From Synaphobranchus kaupii (lineage: Eukaryota; Chordata; Actinopteri; Anguilliformes; Synaphobranchidae): a DNA stretch of 64,000 nucleotides. Of the stretch, positions 21,237 through 32,039 are shown one piece after another. Under the pieces are notes generated by a model. The model was not told the origin of the DNA and ran no database searches. It saw nothing but the letters and a program-made list of their open reading frames with translations. Numbering within the stretch: the stretch's first letter is position 1; each line of letters opens with the position of its first letter. The position numbers and the translations under genes are program-made. The stretch lies in NCBI GenBank assembly GCA_029718625.1, contig CM056385.1:19443154-19507153 (forward strand). Reading direction: 5' to 3'.

Positions 21237-23500
21237 TGCCAGAACTATAGTATACATAGTGGTAACTACTAGTCCCCATTACTTGTTCTTTTCTTGGTGG
21301 TGCTATAGAACAGAATTTTCCACTTTTTTATAACTGCTGCTGGTTAGATTGAGTTGTCTGCCTAATTAGAAACAGTGCCCAACAATAATAGGAAGTCACA
21401 ATTTTTTAGAGCTTTTAAAACTCTACATAAACTTTCTCAATTGGCATCGCCATTAGCCACTCTCTTTTTCCCTCCTTTAGATATCCTCATATCACTCGGC
21501 ATATCAGTAGCCCATCTGTAGCCTCATTTTGACCATACCCTGCTGCCATAGTCAGGTACTGTTACTTCAGGGCCTTATTCTCGGTGGTTTGTAGAAGGGA
21601 AGAGACTGCAGAGGGGAGATAACGGCCCCAGAATGCATGTTCGCTTTTTTTGTTTACACTGAATATTTTTGTAAAGCTCTGTGAGTCCCAGAAAAATCAT
21701 AGCCATGGTATCAGAATTATAGTTTGACCTAAATTACATGTGTCACTATGTTGAACTATTTGCATTTGATAAATTCATACCACCAATATCACAAATCCCT
21801 CCTTAATTACAAAGGTTTCAGGAATTCAATTAGACTTTTCTGAACATACTGTATTTGATTCTGTGGTATGAAATTACCGGTTAATGAAATTTGAATGATG
21901 GAATTTGAAATGAGTCATATCATTGTTTAGAAGCTTTGAGAAATTATTTTAGGCAAACAACATTGTTCAATAACACCCTTTCATTTTAGGGTTTCTGCAA
22001 TATCAAAAGAATCTCAGTTTTCATGCCTGCCTTCAGCTACCCACTGACGACAACATAACACGTGTATAACTATTAGAGAACATATGCATAAATAACATTC
22101 CCAGTTTTAATCCTGGGATTATTTGTTTGCCTTAATGCCAGTGCCAGGACATCTAGTTTCAATTATAATGATTATCATACTTTGTGAATTTTTAATTTTT
22201 GAATGAAATGAATGAACTATGCACATTTTGTGCCATTTCAGTGCTGCTTCCAAAGAAATTATTTCCTAGTAAGGGGTTATAAAACGCGGTGTGTTTACTC
22301 CACGTTCTGGTTCAAAATGCATATAAATATGTAGCTTCATGGCCTAAAGGCAGGACATGGTGCAACGCCAGACTCCATGCCTTCACTTTAATGAGGGTGC
22401 TTCCATACAGAAGCCCACTGTTGTTTCAAACTCTAATCACTTGGGAAAATAAAGCAGGGGCTTTGGGTCTTCTCTTGCATTTGTTTTCTCTGGAAATATG
22501 GGAATTTGCATTTTTCTACCAATGCTAGAGAGTTGGGGCAGATGCTGTGCATTCAAAACAACGGTGCTCTCCTTCACCCAATGCCCACTGCTCAGATAGC
22601 GTGACGCCCACATGGGTTAAATTATGCAACTTTTCCACACTGTGATATGCTGAAAGAAGAATAAGAAGGAAAAAAAATCAATTCCATTACAACTGGCAAC
22701 AGAATGCAGGACTAAATGTCGTTTTAGAAATGGGCTTTAAGCAGTCATACACACAGGGCAGCAGTGCTGTCGGAGAACAAACAGCTTACTGGCTGTAATC
22801 ACCACCATCATCATCATTATCATCGCCACCATTATAATTGCAGGCTACAGAGTGAATAGGAATGATTCCTGTGGTCGGAAGATGAGGGCTTGTGCCGAAT
22901 GGCGCACACTCAGCCGATTAAAGGCAACAGACGTCAGCTTTCAGGCCGGGAACTAGGACCTACAACATAGGAGCCCTGCTTCCGAAAAGCGCCATCCATC
23001 ACAGTACAGGTTCAGGTCTGAAAATCAAGTCACATGAAACCATGCCAGCCTGATAAAAAGACTCCAAGACTAGCCTTCTGATTATTTGACTGGGAGACAG
23101 GGTTGCCAGACTAGAGGATTTACCCCATAAATATAGAGTATTAAAAAAATCATAGGGTAAGTTTGACAATAAAAACGTATGGGAGTCAGTGACAGATGGG
23201 GGATTTTATAAGGAGGTATGGGGGACTAATTGTGAGAAATTTGTGTGGGAGTCAATAGAAGATGAGGGGTTTTGAGGAGTTTTTTTAGGGGGAATTAATT
23301 AATGCATCTGGCAACATTGCTTGGAGACCTCGTATGTGCGGGGATGTAAATGGGTTAATTTGTATGTAATGACTCCAGACACCCCAAAGGGTTGAGTTAT
23401 AGTTCTTTCTGCCAGGGATCCCAGTCTGTTGGCACAGAGTTTCTCAACGGAGAACATGTGCTGCGTGCTTGACACAAGACAAGTGCAAATATAGTCAACC
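21237..23500. other. Intergenic stretch, no gene recognised
   Basis: Mostly unique-looking sequence. A higher-complexity block at about 22740-23040 includes a CAT/ATC microsatellite (22800-22830) and could be regulatory, but no specific site is claimed. Confidence 0.35.
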
Positions 23501-23646
23501 CTTCTGGATACCTGTGCACTATACTTGGATACCCGGGCCTGTACTTGGTAACCGGGGCCTTATATTTGGTAACCCAGGCCCTATAGGATACCCAGGCCTT
23601 ATACTTGGTAACCTGGGCCCTATACTTGGACACCCGGGGCCTTTAC
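23501..23646 (+). repeat. Degenerate 21-bp minisatellite (about 6-7 copies)
   Basis: The unit is close to CTTGGTAACCCGGGCCCTAT plus A, with copies near 23501, 23524, 23544, 23565, 23586 (3 bp short), 23604 and 23625. Because the period is 7 codons, it keeps frames open on both strands and yields glycine/proline-rich peptides (LGNxGPI). These are repeat artefacts rather than a gene. Confidence 0.9.
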
Positions 23647-23731
23647 TATCAATTCAAAATGCGGCACAAACTCACTGGTTCTGCTCTTTCTAACAATGAG
23701 ATGTCTTAAATGTAAAAATAAGACCCTATAC

Positions 23732-23865
23732 CAGGGGTGTCCAATCTTATCTGAATAGGGCCAAAGGTGGTTACAGGTTTTTGTTTTAGCCCACTACTAA
23801 GACACCTGATTCAACTAACTATTCATAGTCTTCAATAAAGACCTTGATAAATATGATCACCCTTG
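23732..23865. mobile_element. hAT-type MITE with decayed 8-bp target duplication
   Basis: The left end CAGGGGTGTCCAATCTTATC is a classic hAT terminus. The right end reverse complemented reads CAAGGGTGATCATATTTATC. The flanking octamers CCCTATAC (23724-23731) and TCCTATGC (23866-23873) agree at 6 of 8 positions. The interior GGTTTTTGTTTTAGCCCAC, CACCTGATTCAACTAA is a familiar teleost repeat. Confidence 0.7.
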
Positions 23866-26419
23866 TCCTATGCATTAGTGACATGTGTCTGTATGTACAG
23901 AGGTAGTCTATACTTTTAGGTCGGTCCCCAGTACACACAAATCAGATTCTCCACGTATTATTGTAGTGTTCAGGAAAGTAATAAAAGTTGATGAAAAAGG
24001 AAAAAAAAAAAAGATACTTTCATTTGTATTTCTGTTTCAACTGCTATTTTATCTTCAAAGTGAGGACATATCTGAGAAAAAAAGAGTAGGCTATATTTCA
24101 ATATAATAATAATAAAGTTTTATTTTCAAATATTAACATTTTAATTAATTATTTAACACTGGAGCCTTTCTACTGACCTCCATTGAGTTTAAAGAGATTC
24201 TTCATAATAACTCAAGTTATTATGTTACTCAAGAGTTATTGTATTACTCAAGAGTCCTCTAACAGAAAAGAAAGGTGATTGACGTTGTTGGACCTGCTCT
24301 TTTTTTCTGAGTAAGTGGCAGTCTGATATCAAACCATGCTGAGTATCCAAAACTGTATCTTGTCTGGCTCAAGGAGCAGCAGAAGGACTGTGATCATCTC
24401 TGACTGCCCAGATATGAAGGGTAGCGAGGTCTGGCCTGCCTCCCACAAACTTAAGGCCCAAAGCTGCAGCTGGGATTACAGTCAAACTGGTCCCGACTCC
24501 AGGCAGGGATGAGACTAGAGTCTTGACACTTTTCATATGACGTGGCTCACCTCTTGACGGAAGGTCCTTCATTTCACTCCTTCGGTTATTGACGGAAGTG
24601 GAATATGGATATATTTTTAAAAACCTTCTGGATATGACCCAAAATCCTAGGTGATATATCATCCGATTAATTTGTGCCTGGATGGTAGGTACACAAGGAG
24701 AACACATTTCCATCTATTATAATGTTATAAATATTTTTCCTTTAACAAAAAGGGGTTGACTATTGTAGGAGGAAAATTGATGTCACAAGTGAGATTTTTC
24801 TTATAAAACTAGGTGAATGCCCCCTTTCTAGAAAAACGTTCTACAGAACTGTCAATTAGTCAATTACTGTAAAATCATGCAATACCTTACTTTGTGATGA
24901 TAGTAATGACTAATTAAACAAATGTTATTTATACCCCAAATTTTATATGGTACCTTCAGTCAATGTGTCAAATTTTCCACAAAATTAAGAAATAGTTTTT
25001 TTCTGTGCCTAATTTTCAATGTTTAAAACCTGACCTGAGATGATCTTTGAACAGCCAGTCCCAGGCTGTCATTGTGAAGGAGGACCCTTTCAATACATTT
25101 TTTAAATCAAATAAAATAAGCACTTTAATCATTTATATGATGAGCAGCAATTTGTGTTAGCAGCATTTTTACTGCTATAGATATGTGTGACATGCATTGT
25201 GTATGTTTTGTACTGGACACAGAACTGACAAGCAATTAAACTTTTTAAACATTAAACATAATTGAACGGTACCACGGTGTTTCTCCTCCTCATTTAATCA
25301 TCAGTGAGGGTGATTGTGGAGAGAAGGGAAACTAAAGAAACTAATGACATTGTTCAAAATCAATAAACAATCTTCCTGTAGAAGGGCCCTCTGAGGGGGA
25401 AGGTGGGGCGGGGTGTGTAACATGGCTGCTTCCTGCATGTATTCCGTTGGAAACAGTGAAGAGATCAGTTGTTCAAGTTGGGTTTTATTTTGCAAGTCAT
25501 TACTACCCGGTACATGGGGTAGGTCCGCTGAAACCATCGGCACAGGCAATTAATCCTGAGTAATTTTAGTCTATCTCCCTTCTCAACTCTGCTTTCTGTC
25601 TTGCTACTCTCCCAGTGCCAGTTTGTGCATTATGGAAATTTTTTAGTTTGTGCAGTTTTTATATTTTATGTTTTTTTTTTTTGTATGTTACCCTAGTGGC
25701 TTATGATGTGTTTAGGTTTAACTGCTTACAGAAAATGTACTGCATTTTATAACTGCCGAAAGTCAATTTCCTAAACATTTAGTCTAGAGCCAAGCAAATT
25801 ATATCCTAATGAAGGGTGTCTGTCCACATAACCTCTGCTTACATAATATACGTAATTCACATAGAGTTGTGTAATATTTTTGTGTTAAATTATTTTTTTA
25901 AAATATTTATTTGTATTGTGCTTTTTTACATTGTCACACAGCAGCTACTATGTTAATTTTGGCATGCTTAAACGCTTTGAATAGTAGTTTTTTTTTTTTT
26001 TTACAGATTTCTAAGTTAATGTTCTAGGACTCCTTTGCTTTCAATAGAGCTCGGGTTTGCTCAGTTGGTATGGCAACCAGGACTGACCGCCATGGCGGCA
26101 TCTTTGGAGGATGGTCAGGTGTAGGCTACTTCAGGTTAATGAGGATACGGATACGGAAACAGAGAGGAAAATGCTAGTCAAAAATAAAACTAATAAGAGA
26201 TTATGGAAAAGTGAAGAGAGAAGGGACCATATCTCAACTTCTTCTAAGTGCAAAAAAGCACTATATTGAGAAGATACATTCAATAAATGATGTGGATCCT
26301 CACGAGTTTCCGGTTAGGGTTTTGGAGTCTAGACTATATCTAGACTGGAGCTAGCTACCCAGCTTCCGCTATTGAAAACCACTGGGTTGTCCAACCAAAA
26401 ATAAGACTTAAATAATTAT
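23866..26419. other. Intergenic stretch, no gene recognised
   Basis: Contains three repeats of ACTCAAG(A)GTTATT-type sequence near 24210-24260. A GC-richer block at 24370-24560 has an open minus-strand frame (114 codons) with no recognisable domain. The rest is AT-rich. Confidence 0.4.
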
Positions 26420-26424
26420 ATTTC

Positions 26425-27529
26425 TGTTAGGTGTTGGAAGGACCCAAACGCAGGCAGGAATATGAAAAACCGAAGTTTTAATATGGGCAAGGCAGCAATC
26501 CGTGGTAAGACAGGCAGGGTCAAAAACTGGGGAGACAGGCAAAGAAACAAAACACAGTCCAAAGAATGGTCAAGGAACAGGCAGGGGTCGTAACCGGGAA
26601 GGCACAGCAAAGGTACAAAAGCGGAATCCAAAAACAAGGTCGCGAGAACACAGGCAGGGGTCAAAACCGGGGAGGCGTAAGAGGAACAAAAAGAGAACAA
26701 AACAGACTAACTACAAAACAACAACAGGCAAAAACTAGGGAAACAAAAACTAGGAAACAGAAACTACAGAATAAACAAAACAGCTCGGGCAGAAACTCAG
26801 AAAACCAGAAGGTAACACAGAAGCAAAATATCATATGAGGAACTCGCAAAGAACACTGAAATGACAAGGTATATATACACAGAGGGAGACAGACATAATG
26901 GGAATCAGGTGTGTAGAAGCAGGGAGGGGAGATTGCTCACAGGTGAGAACAGTGAGGGTTAACAGGGACCAATAAAACAATGACAGGGGAAACGTAAGAC
27001 ACGGACTGGAATACACAGACACAATGATAACAAACGGCCTGGAGTTAGCAGGTAAACAAGTGCACAGCTCAGATTGGAGGAACACGAAAGTGGAAACATG
27101 TGCAGAGAATGCGAAATCAGATCGATGCAGGGATAGGATAACGAGGAGGGAAATGACAGCTGCAGGTAGAAACTCAAGAATAATTAGTAATGTTAGTAGT
27201 GAACTCTAGAACCCTAATGTTAGTAGGTTAGTATTATATACACATGTTAGTTTGTTAGCAGGTTAGTATTAAATCTAATCTAACAGTTAGTATGATTAGT
27301 ACATTAGTATTATATACAAATATAAATAAAGCCAGAAGGAAGAAAACGAGATATACGAAATACAGAAGAAACCTGAATGTTCCCAAAATCACCCGAATAG
27401 TGCAATGCCAAAGACAGGGAGTGGAATCTCAGAAACATGGAACGTGGACTGACAATCGCGAGGGAAAGAAAAACAGGAAAAATAATAACAAATGAAGAAA
27501 TAAACAGACAGAATTACAGGATCCTAACA
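26425..27529 (-). mobile_element. Solo LTR-like element with perfect 5-bp target duplication
   Basis: The element runs from TGTTAGG to CCTAACA, the TG...CA inverted termini of LTRs. Both sides carry ATTTC (26420-26424 and 27530-27534). Read on the minus strand it has a U3-like part with GTTAGTA-type subrepeats (27210-27310), a TATATATA box at 26870-26877, and a poly(A) signal ATTAAA at about 26475-26480. It ends with the phrase CTGCGTTTGGGTCCTTCC common to fish LTRs. At 1105 bp it has no internal coding region, so it is best read as a solo LTR left by recombination. A partial second copy is at 60534-61309. Confidence 0.8.
26870..26877 (-). promoter_or_regulatory. TATA box of the solo LTR
   Basis: TATATATA in minus orientation, followed by CCTTGTCATTTCAGTGTTC. 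The same sequence is kept in the second copy near 60985. It would start transcription near 26840 toward lower coordinates, ending at the ATTAAA signal about 360 bp on. Activity is inferred. Confidence 0.5.
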
Positions 27530-27825
27530 ATTTCAGCCATAATAGCAAAGAGTTTTTAAGTTTTAAGAGCAAAAAATTATGTTGTGTTATTTAAAACATC
27601 TGTGTGTAGAGCTCCTCTCTCTTCTCAGCATCACTCTCCGAATCAAATAGAGGAATGAGCAGCGATGTCAAATTACTGAAACTGAGACACTGTGCCTGAT
27701 ATGGTGTTGTGTTAGCATTGACTAAACAATATTGGCGACAATACTGGACGTTGTTAGACTGGATCCAGACCCCGAATCGCCATGTCCGTGTTATTGTTTT
27801 CTTTTCTTTTTGGCAAGAAAACAAA

Positions 27826-27872
27826 AATGCAAGTACATACATTGAAATTAATTGAATGTATGTACTTGCATT
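27826..27872. repeat. Perfect 18-bp hairpin, 11-nt loop
   Basis: Left arm AATGCAAGTACATACATT, loop GAAATTAATTG, right arm AATGTATGTACTTGCATT. The arms are exactly complementary over 18 bp. Size is below a typical microRNA precursor (about 60-70 nt), and perfect pairing suggests a young foldback or cruciform rather than an old microRNA. Confidence 0.9.
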
Positions 27873-28548
27873 CATGTGCATTCTGTTGTGTCTTGAAGTG
27901 GAATAGATGGCATTATCATTGAAGAAAGCACATTTAAAAAGAAGGACTGCTATTTTATCGCTTTTTTAACATTCTCACAAAGTCTTTGCAATTACAGTAC
28001 ATTACCTAAAAAACTAAACACCTACAGCTATATTATTCTGTCAATTGTGTTTAATAATGCTGAAAATGTCATACAAGTCTTTTCAATATCTTTTCAATGA
28101 CAGTTTGCCGGATGGATGATACCTCGTCTGTTATGTAAACTGCTTGATATTCATCTCTGGATAATGGTTTCCAAGCATTGACATATGTTCAGAGGGCATG
28201 CTGTAATTCTGTTGTGTAGAATCATCTTAAATGGATCCAGGCTCGGCGTCCAGTCATCGGGTAGAATAAAAGCACACTCACGAACGTCTCATCCATTCTA
28301 CCAGAGCAAGTAAAAAAGGCTGTTGGAATGGCCAGGGACTTTTTAAAGCCCTCCAAATAGATTTCCTAAAAAAACATTTTAAGTGAAGCAGTGAATTCAG
28401 TCGTTTTTCAATCTTGAGGCTGGCAGAAAAGGGGTGGGGGTCGTATGAGGCTTCAGCTGTAGCAGTTGTAACAGGGTAGACAGCTGTGCGCGTAGATTTA
28501 ATGGAAGTGGCGTTTATTCAATTTCTGGAGTAAAAGAGGGAAAAATGT

Positions 28549-28579
28549 ATTATTATTATTATTATTATAATATTATTAT
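28549..28579 (+). repeat. (ATT)n microsatellite
   Basis: Interrupted TAT/ATT repeat. Confidence 0.9.
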
Positions 28580-29054
28580 CCCTGGGTACGTGGGATTATT
28601 ACATTCCAGATTAAACGGTTTTGGTTCATAGCTCATGGTTACTCTTATTTTGTTTGTTTACAGGTCTATGAAGTTTGCATCTGGTAGTATGGGATCAATA
28701 GCATTTGTGTCTTGTGGGATTTAGCAGACAATCATTAGCCCTCCGAATGCTGAATGGTTTCACAGCACTTGGTATTCTGGCCAGGTGCGAGATGGACTGA
28801 AATGCCAATATGTCCTGTAATTTTCCTCAGCCACTTCACCATGAATACTGAGGGCCTTTTCAATGTGCTACTGCATCTGGAAAATCAACAGTTTGAGAAA
28901 ACTTCATCTGGCTGGCAGTGATCCGGCCTCGCTCTCTGGAGGCCTGATCTAGGCTGCAGCATACCAATGAAGGACTCACAAGCCCTGCTGCTGTGAGACA
29001 AGCCCTCTGTCAAAGAGCTGCTAGCTGAGATCCTGAAATAAAACAGCGCTGCGC

Positions 29055-29096
29055 AAACACACACACACACACGCACACACACACACATACACACGC

Positions 29097-29139
<43 letters not shown>

Positions 29140-29175
29140 AGAACGCACACTCACACACACACCCACACGCACACA
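29055..29175 (+). repeat. (CA)n microsatellite with CG interruptions
   Basis: About 120 bp of CA repeat with scattered G substitutions. It creates Val/Cys and Thr/His low-complexity frames that are not genes. Confidence 0.95.
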
Positions 29176-29349
29176 TGCATGTACTCCTCATGTGCACACA
29201 CACTAACATACACACTTGCACATGTAAAACACGTGCACACAAACAATATAAGCATGCGTGCATCCACGCTTGTATGCACAAATGCACTCAACGTACATTA
29301 CATTGCATGCCCACTTATGCCCTATTGCTTCCTCGCAAGGTTTATTCTG

Positions 29350-29700
29350 TGCATTGAGCACTCTCCCGTTTGAAACGAAAACAAGGTTGTTGCCAAAAAT
29401 TGCAACGTAGGCAGGAGGATCACAAAACTCACATTCTGCCTGAAACCACGGCTCTTTCGGGATGTGATAATTAATCTCAGAAACTAATTTGCCCATTGGA
29501 TAGACAGTGCTTTCAATTAAACCCTGGATCGTTTGCAAATGCCCAGATGATAGGGCGATGCTGTCCAAGATTTCATATCCCCCAATTGGGCACAAAAATG
29601 CGAGCCCTCTTTTTGACAGGGGACTAGGTAATAGAGGAAGCCAGTGGGTAATTGGCACTCATGCCCAGCTGTCACTCCTAAATGCCAGGCAGCTTGTCAC
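29350..29700. promoter_or_regulatory. Candidate conserved non-coding element with a chance open frame
   Basis: High-complexity, repeat-free block with TAATTAATCTC, CTAATTTGCCCATTGG and TTTCAATTAAACC. A minus-strand frame stays open for about 100 codons (KLVSEINYHIPKEPWFQAEC) from 29658 down, but it runs into the CA-rich region. It has no recognisable domain or splice context. Regulatory role inferred from texture only. Confidence 0.3.
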
Positions 29701-29800
29701 CGAACAGGACCGTGCTGCCACCAACGCTCCCTCTGCCTGATCACCCATCTCCACATACTCTGCAGGCTGCCCTGAAAATCACTTTTTAATGGTTCAAGGT

Positions 29801-29900
29801 GCGTCACACTGTGGGACACATTAGGACACTCTGGCACACGTTGGCATACTTTGGAACACTTTGCTACACTGTAGCACGCTCTGCACACAGTTGTCACTCT
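29801..29900 (+). repeat. 10-bp periodic degenerate tandem repeat (10 units)
   Basis: Ten consecutive decamers starting at 29801 follow the pattern (t/g)t(g/a)gcacact with most positions conserved: GTGGGACACA, TTAGGACACT, CTGGCACACG, TTGGCATACT, TTGGAACACT, TTGCTACACT, GTAGCACGCT. The period is exactly 10 with no indels. Confidence 0.85.
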
Positions 29901-29939
29901 CTCCCTGTAGGACCAGACCTTCTTTGTTCTTGACAACCA

Positions 29940-30500
29940 CCTTGTAGAGTCTAAGTAAATACGTGACTCATTATTGCATTAGTGCAGAAACCACCTAAGG
30001 GTTGTGCTCGTGCCCCGAGGTCAAAACAGGTTCACTGTGTATAAAGCCCTCAAAGATGTGACAGAAAATGTTATAAAGTCAACCTGCCGTGAACATATTT
30101 TCTCCTGGGTTATGAACTCATGCTCTCTTGTCGTTTGTCATTTGTAAATGCACACTTAATCTGCTCATTACTGACGGAAAGGAGCGTGTCCAATGGGTGG
30201 TGCGAAGGTGATGGCTTACATTAGTCACATGTGTGCCTGGTAATAATTTACATTACACACAATGAACAATTTGCCAGCTTAACACAGGTGGAGGTTTAGA
30301 TGCTCCGATTGGCAGCTAATTGTGGAAGAGCGCTGCGAACATTATCGCGCGGGAATCCCAGACAGCAGACGTGCAGCTGCCCATTAGCGGCTCGCTGCTG
30401 ATCCAACATTCTGCAATTAGGCGCTACGGCGGTCTGCTATTGGACAACTGAGACGAGGGCTGATGAGTAACAGCTGTTAAAGGGACAGGTCACTGTCAGT
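29940..30500. promoter_or_regulatory. Candidate conserved non-coding (enhancer-like) element
   Basis: Dense, repeat-free sequence of balanced composition. Homeodomain-type cores are CAGCTAATTG (30313-30322), CATTAGCGG and GCAATTAGG (30413-30421). E-boxes CAGCTG are at 30374-30379 and 30471-30476, and there are CCAAT/ATTGG motifs. There is no coding frame. This texture resembles developmental enhancers in vertebrate gene deserts, but no alignment has been done. Confidence 0.35.
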
Positions 30501-30749
30501 TTTTTCTAAATATTATTTTCATTTGAGTGCATGTTTTCAATTGGCCCAGATGGTTTTTCCCCACTGAATGATATTTTAGATATTTTTATGATGACCTGCC
30601 GGCTTTACAAGTTATGGGGGCATTTTATAGTCTAAAGCAGGTAAAGGTAAATATGCTTTAAGTTATGGCAACACAACTTATTTTCCTCTATCATTGTGCT
30701 TCAAGTGACTTGAAAGCAGCTTGTACAGCGCGGTTATGCCTCTGGAGTT

Positions 30750-31140
30750 TGAACATGTTGTGGTGGAGGGAAGGGTGGTGGTGCGCTTGTCCGTTCGGCG
30801 CCCCAGGCATTCCAGCCACCTGGGAAAGCTGCCGGACCCAGGACAGCCCCAGCCCCACTCACAGGTAGGGCAGCGGATGTGCTCCTTCGAAGTCACCGCA
30901 GCTCCTGCCGATGGCCTAATTGTTGGGCCCTATAAAAGGGCTTTTCCTCCTAGGCTTTGGCGGGACCTTTTTCCGCGATGGCCACTGGCGTGGTCCTTCC
31001 TGGTGGTCGTCATTGGCGTGCGTGCACGTGTGCGTGTGCGCACGCTCTTCATTTTCAGTTTTTGGACATAATAATAAATTATCCTTTTTGAGTTGATTTT
31101 GTCTGTTCACCATGTGATCAGTGGCCGCCTCCAGAACTGC
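30750..31140 (+). other. Compact TATA-to-poly(A) unit, possible solo LTR
   Basis: GGGCCCTATAAAAGGGC at about 30926-30942 is a strong TATA box (TATAAAAGG 30931-30939). About 140 bp downstream is AATAAA (31073-31078), followed by a GT-rich stretch and CACCATGTGATCAGTGGCCG. TATA box, short R region and poly(A) signal in that spacing are typical of LTRs in fish genomes. I could not find matching TG/CA ends with a target duplication, so boundaries are rough. A very short host transcript is the alternative. Confidence 0.4.
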
Positions 31141-31143
31141 ACG

Positions 31144-31273
31144 AGAAACACTGTGTGTGAGAGTGAAACATTGTGTGTGAGAGTGAAACACTGTGTGTGA
31201 GAGTGAAACATTGTGTGTGAGAGTGAAACATTGTGTGTGAGAGTGAAACACTGTGTGTGAGAGTGAAACATTG
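31144..31273 (+). repeat. 20-bp minisatellite (6.5 copies)
   Basis: The unit GAAACACTGTGTGTGAGAGT starts every 20 bp from 31144, alternating C and T at one position (GAAACA(C/T)TG). Near-perfect, so recently expanded. Confidence 0.95.
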
Positions 31274-32039
31274 ATCTGTTCTTATTTACAGCCTCTAGAA
31301 ACAGAGCCCCGAAAAGTGGTCTACGCCTTCAAGAAAAGGCAAACACAGTGGTGAATGTTCCTGCTGCTAGCGAACTGCTGTCGTGCCAAATTGCAAAATG
31401 CTGGGAGCTGAAGCTAATGACGGTCCAACTTGCGATTGCTACCTGGGATGGCAGAGGTGGAAAATTTGACCTCCGGGAAACAAAATGGTGCAAGATTTTC
31501 CACTTCATATAGCCGCAGTATGGAAATTAATACAACGTCCTCACCCATTGAATAAAAATTTATTTCGATGTACAATTTTTATGGGTGCATAAGAGCGTCT
31601 TATAAACTCTGACCTCTTTTTCTCTTGGCAATATATAGGAGGGAGTGAGGAGCTGTAGCCAGTCTCTCAGTAAACAAATGTGTTAATAACAAAGGAAGTG
31701 AAAAACCCAGCGACATGAAGAATCAAATAGGGGTCCAGCCTATTCTTACAATTGAGAGTCACGAATCACACCGGCGCCACATACAACACTCACTAAAGTA
31801 TGAGGCAATGGCGCCAAAAGTGTAATTAGACTGTGCCAGCCTCAATCAGAAATGTGTTTTGGCTGAGAAATTGACAAAAGATTGCTTTGTTCTGAATGTG
31901 TTAACGTCTCAGCTTCTCTTTCGCATTGGCTTAATTGTCCAGTTAGTCAAAGGCAAGGCAGCTTTGAAACACTCTGTGGCAACCTATTTTCTCGCGCTAA
32001 TCATGTAGCATTTGATTGTATTTCGGTGACATGTTATTG

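Larger units (their letters stand above)
27530..29054. other. Intergenic stretch with one hairpin and one microsatellite
   Basis: Apart from the hairpin at 27826-27872 and the ATT repeat at 28549-28579, no gene or mobile element is recognised. Confidence 0.4.

Noticed and set aside
24369..24713. 114-codon minus-strand frame
   Set aside because: No recognisable domain, no splice context, and similar-length chance frames exist elsewhere in the window.
26416..27177. Overlapping hydrophobic frames resembling membrane proteins
   Set aside because: They are frames through the solo LTR; similar ones recur in the second copy at 60.5-61.2 kb with different lengths, so they are not conserved genes.
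28885..29172. Cys/Val-rich minus-strand frame
   Set aside because: Translation of a CA microsatellite.
29203..29658. 151-codon minus-strand frame as a gene
   Set aside because: The distal third is CA-repeat translation; the rest has no domain similarity I can recognise. Kept only as a candidate non-coding element.
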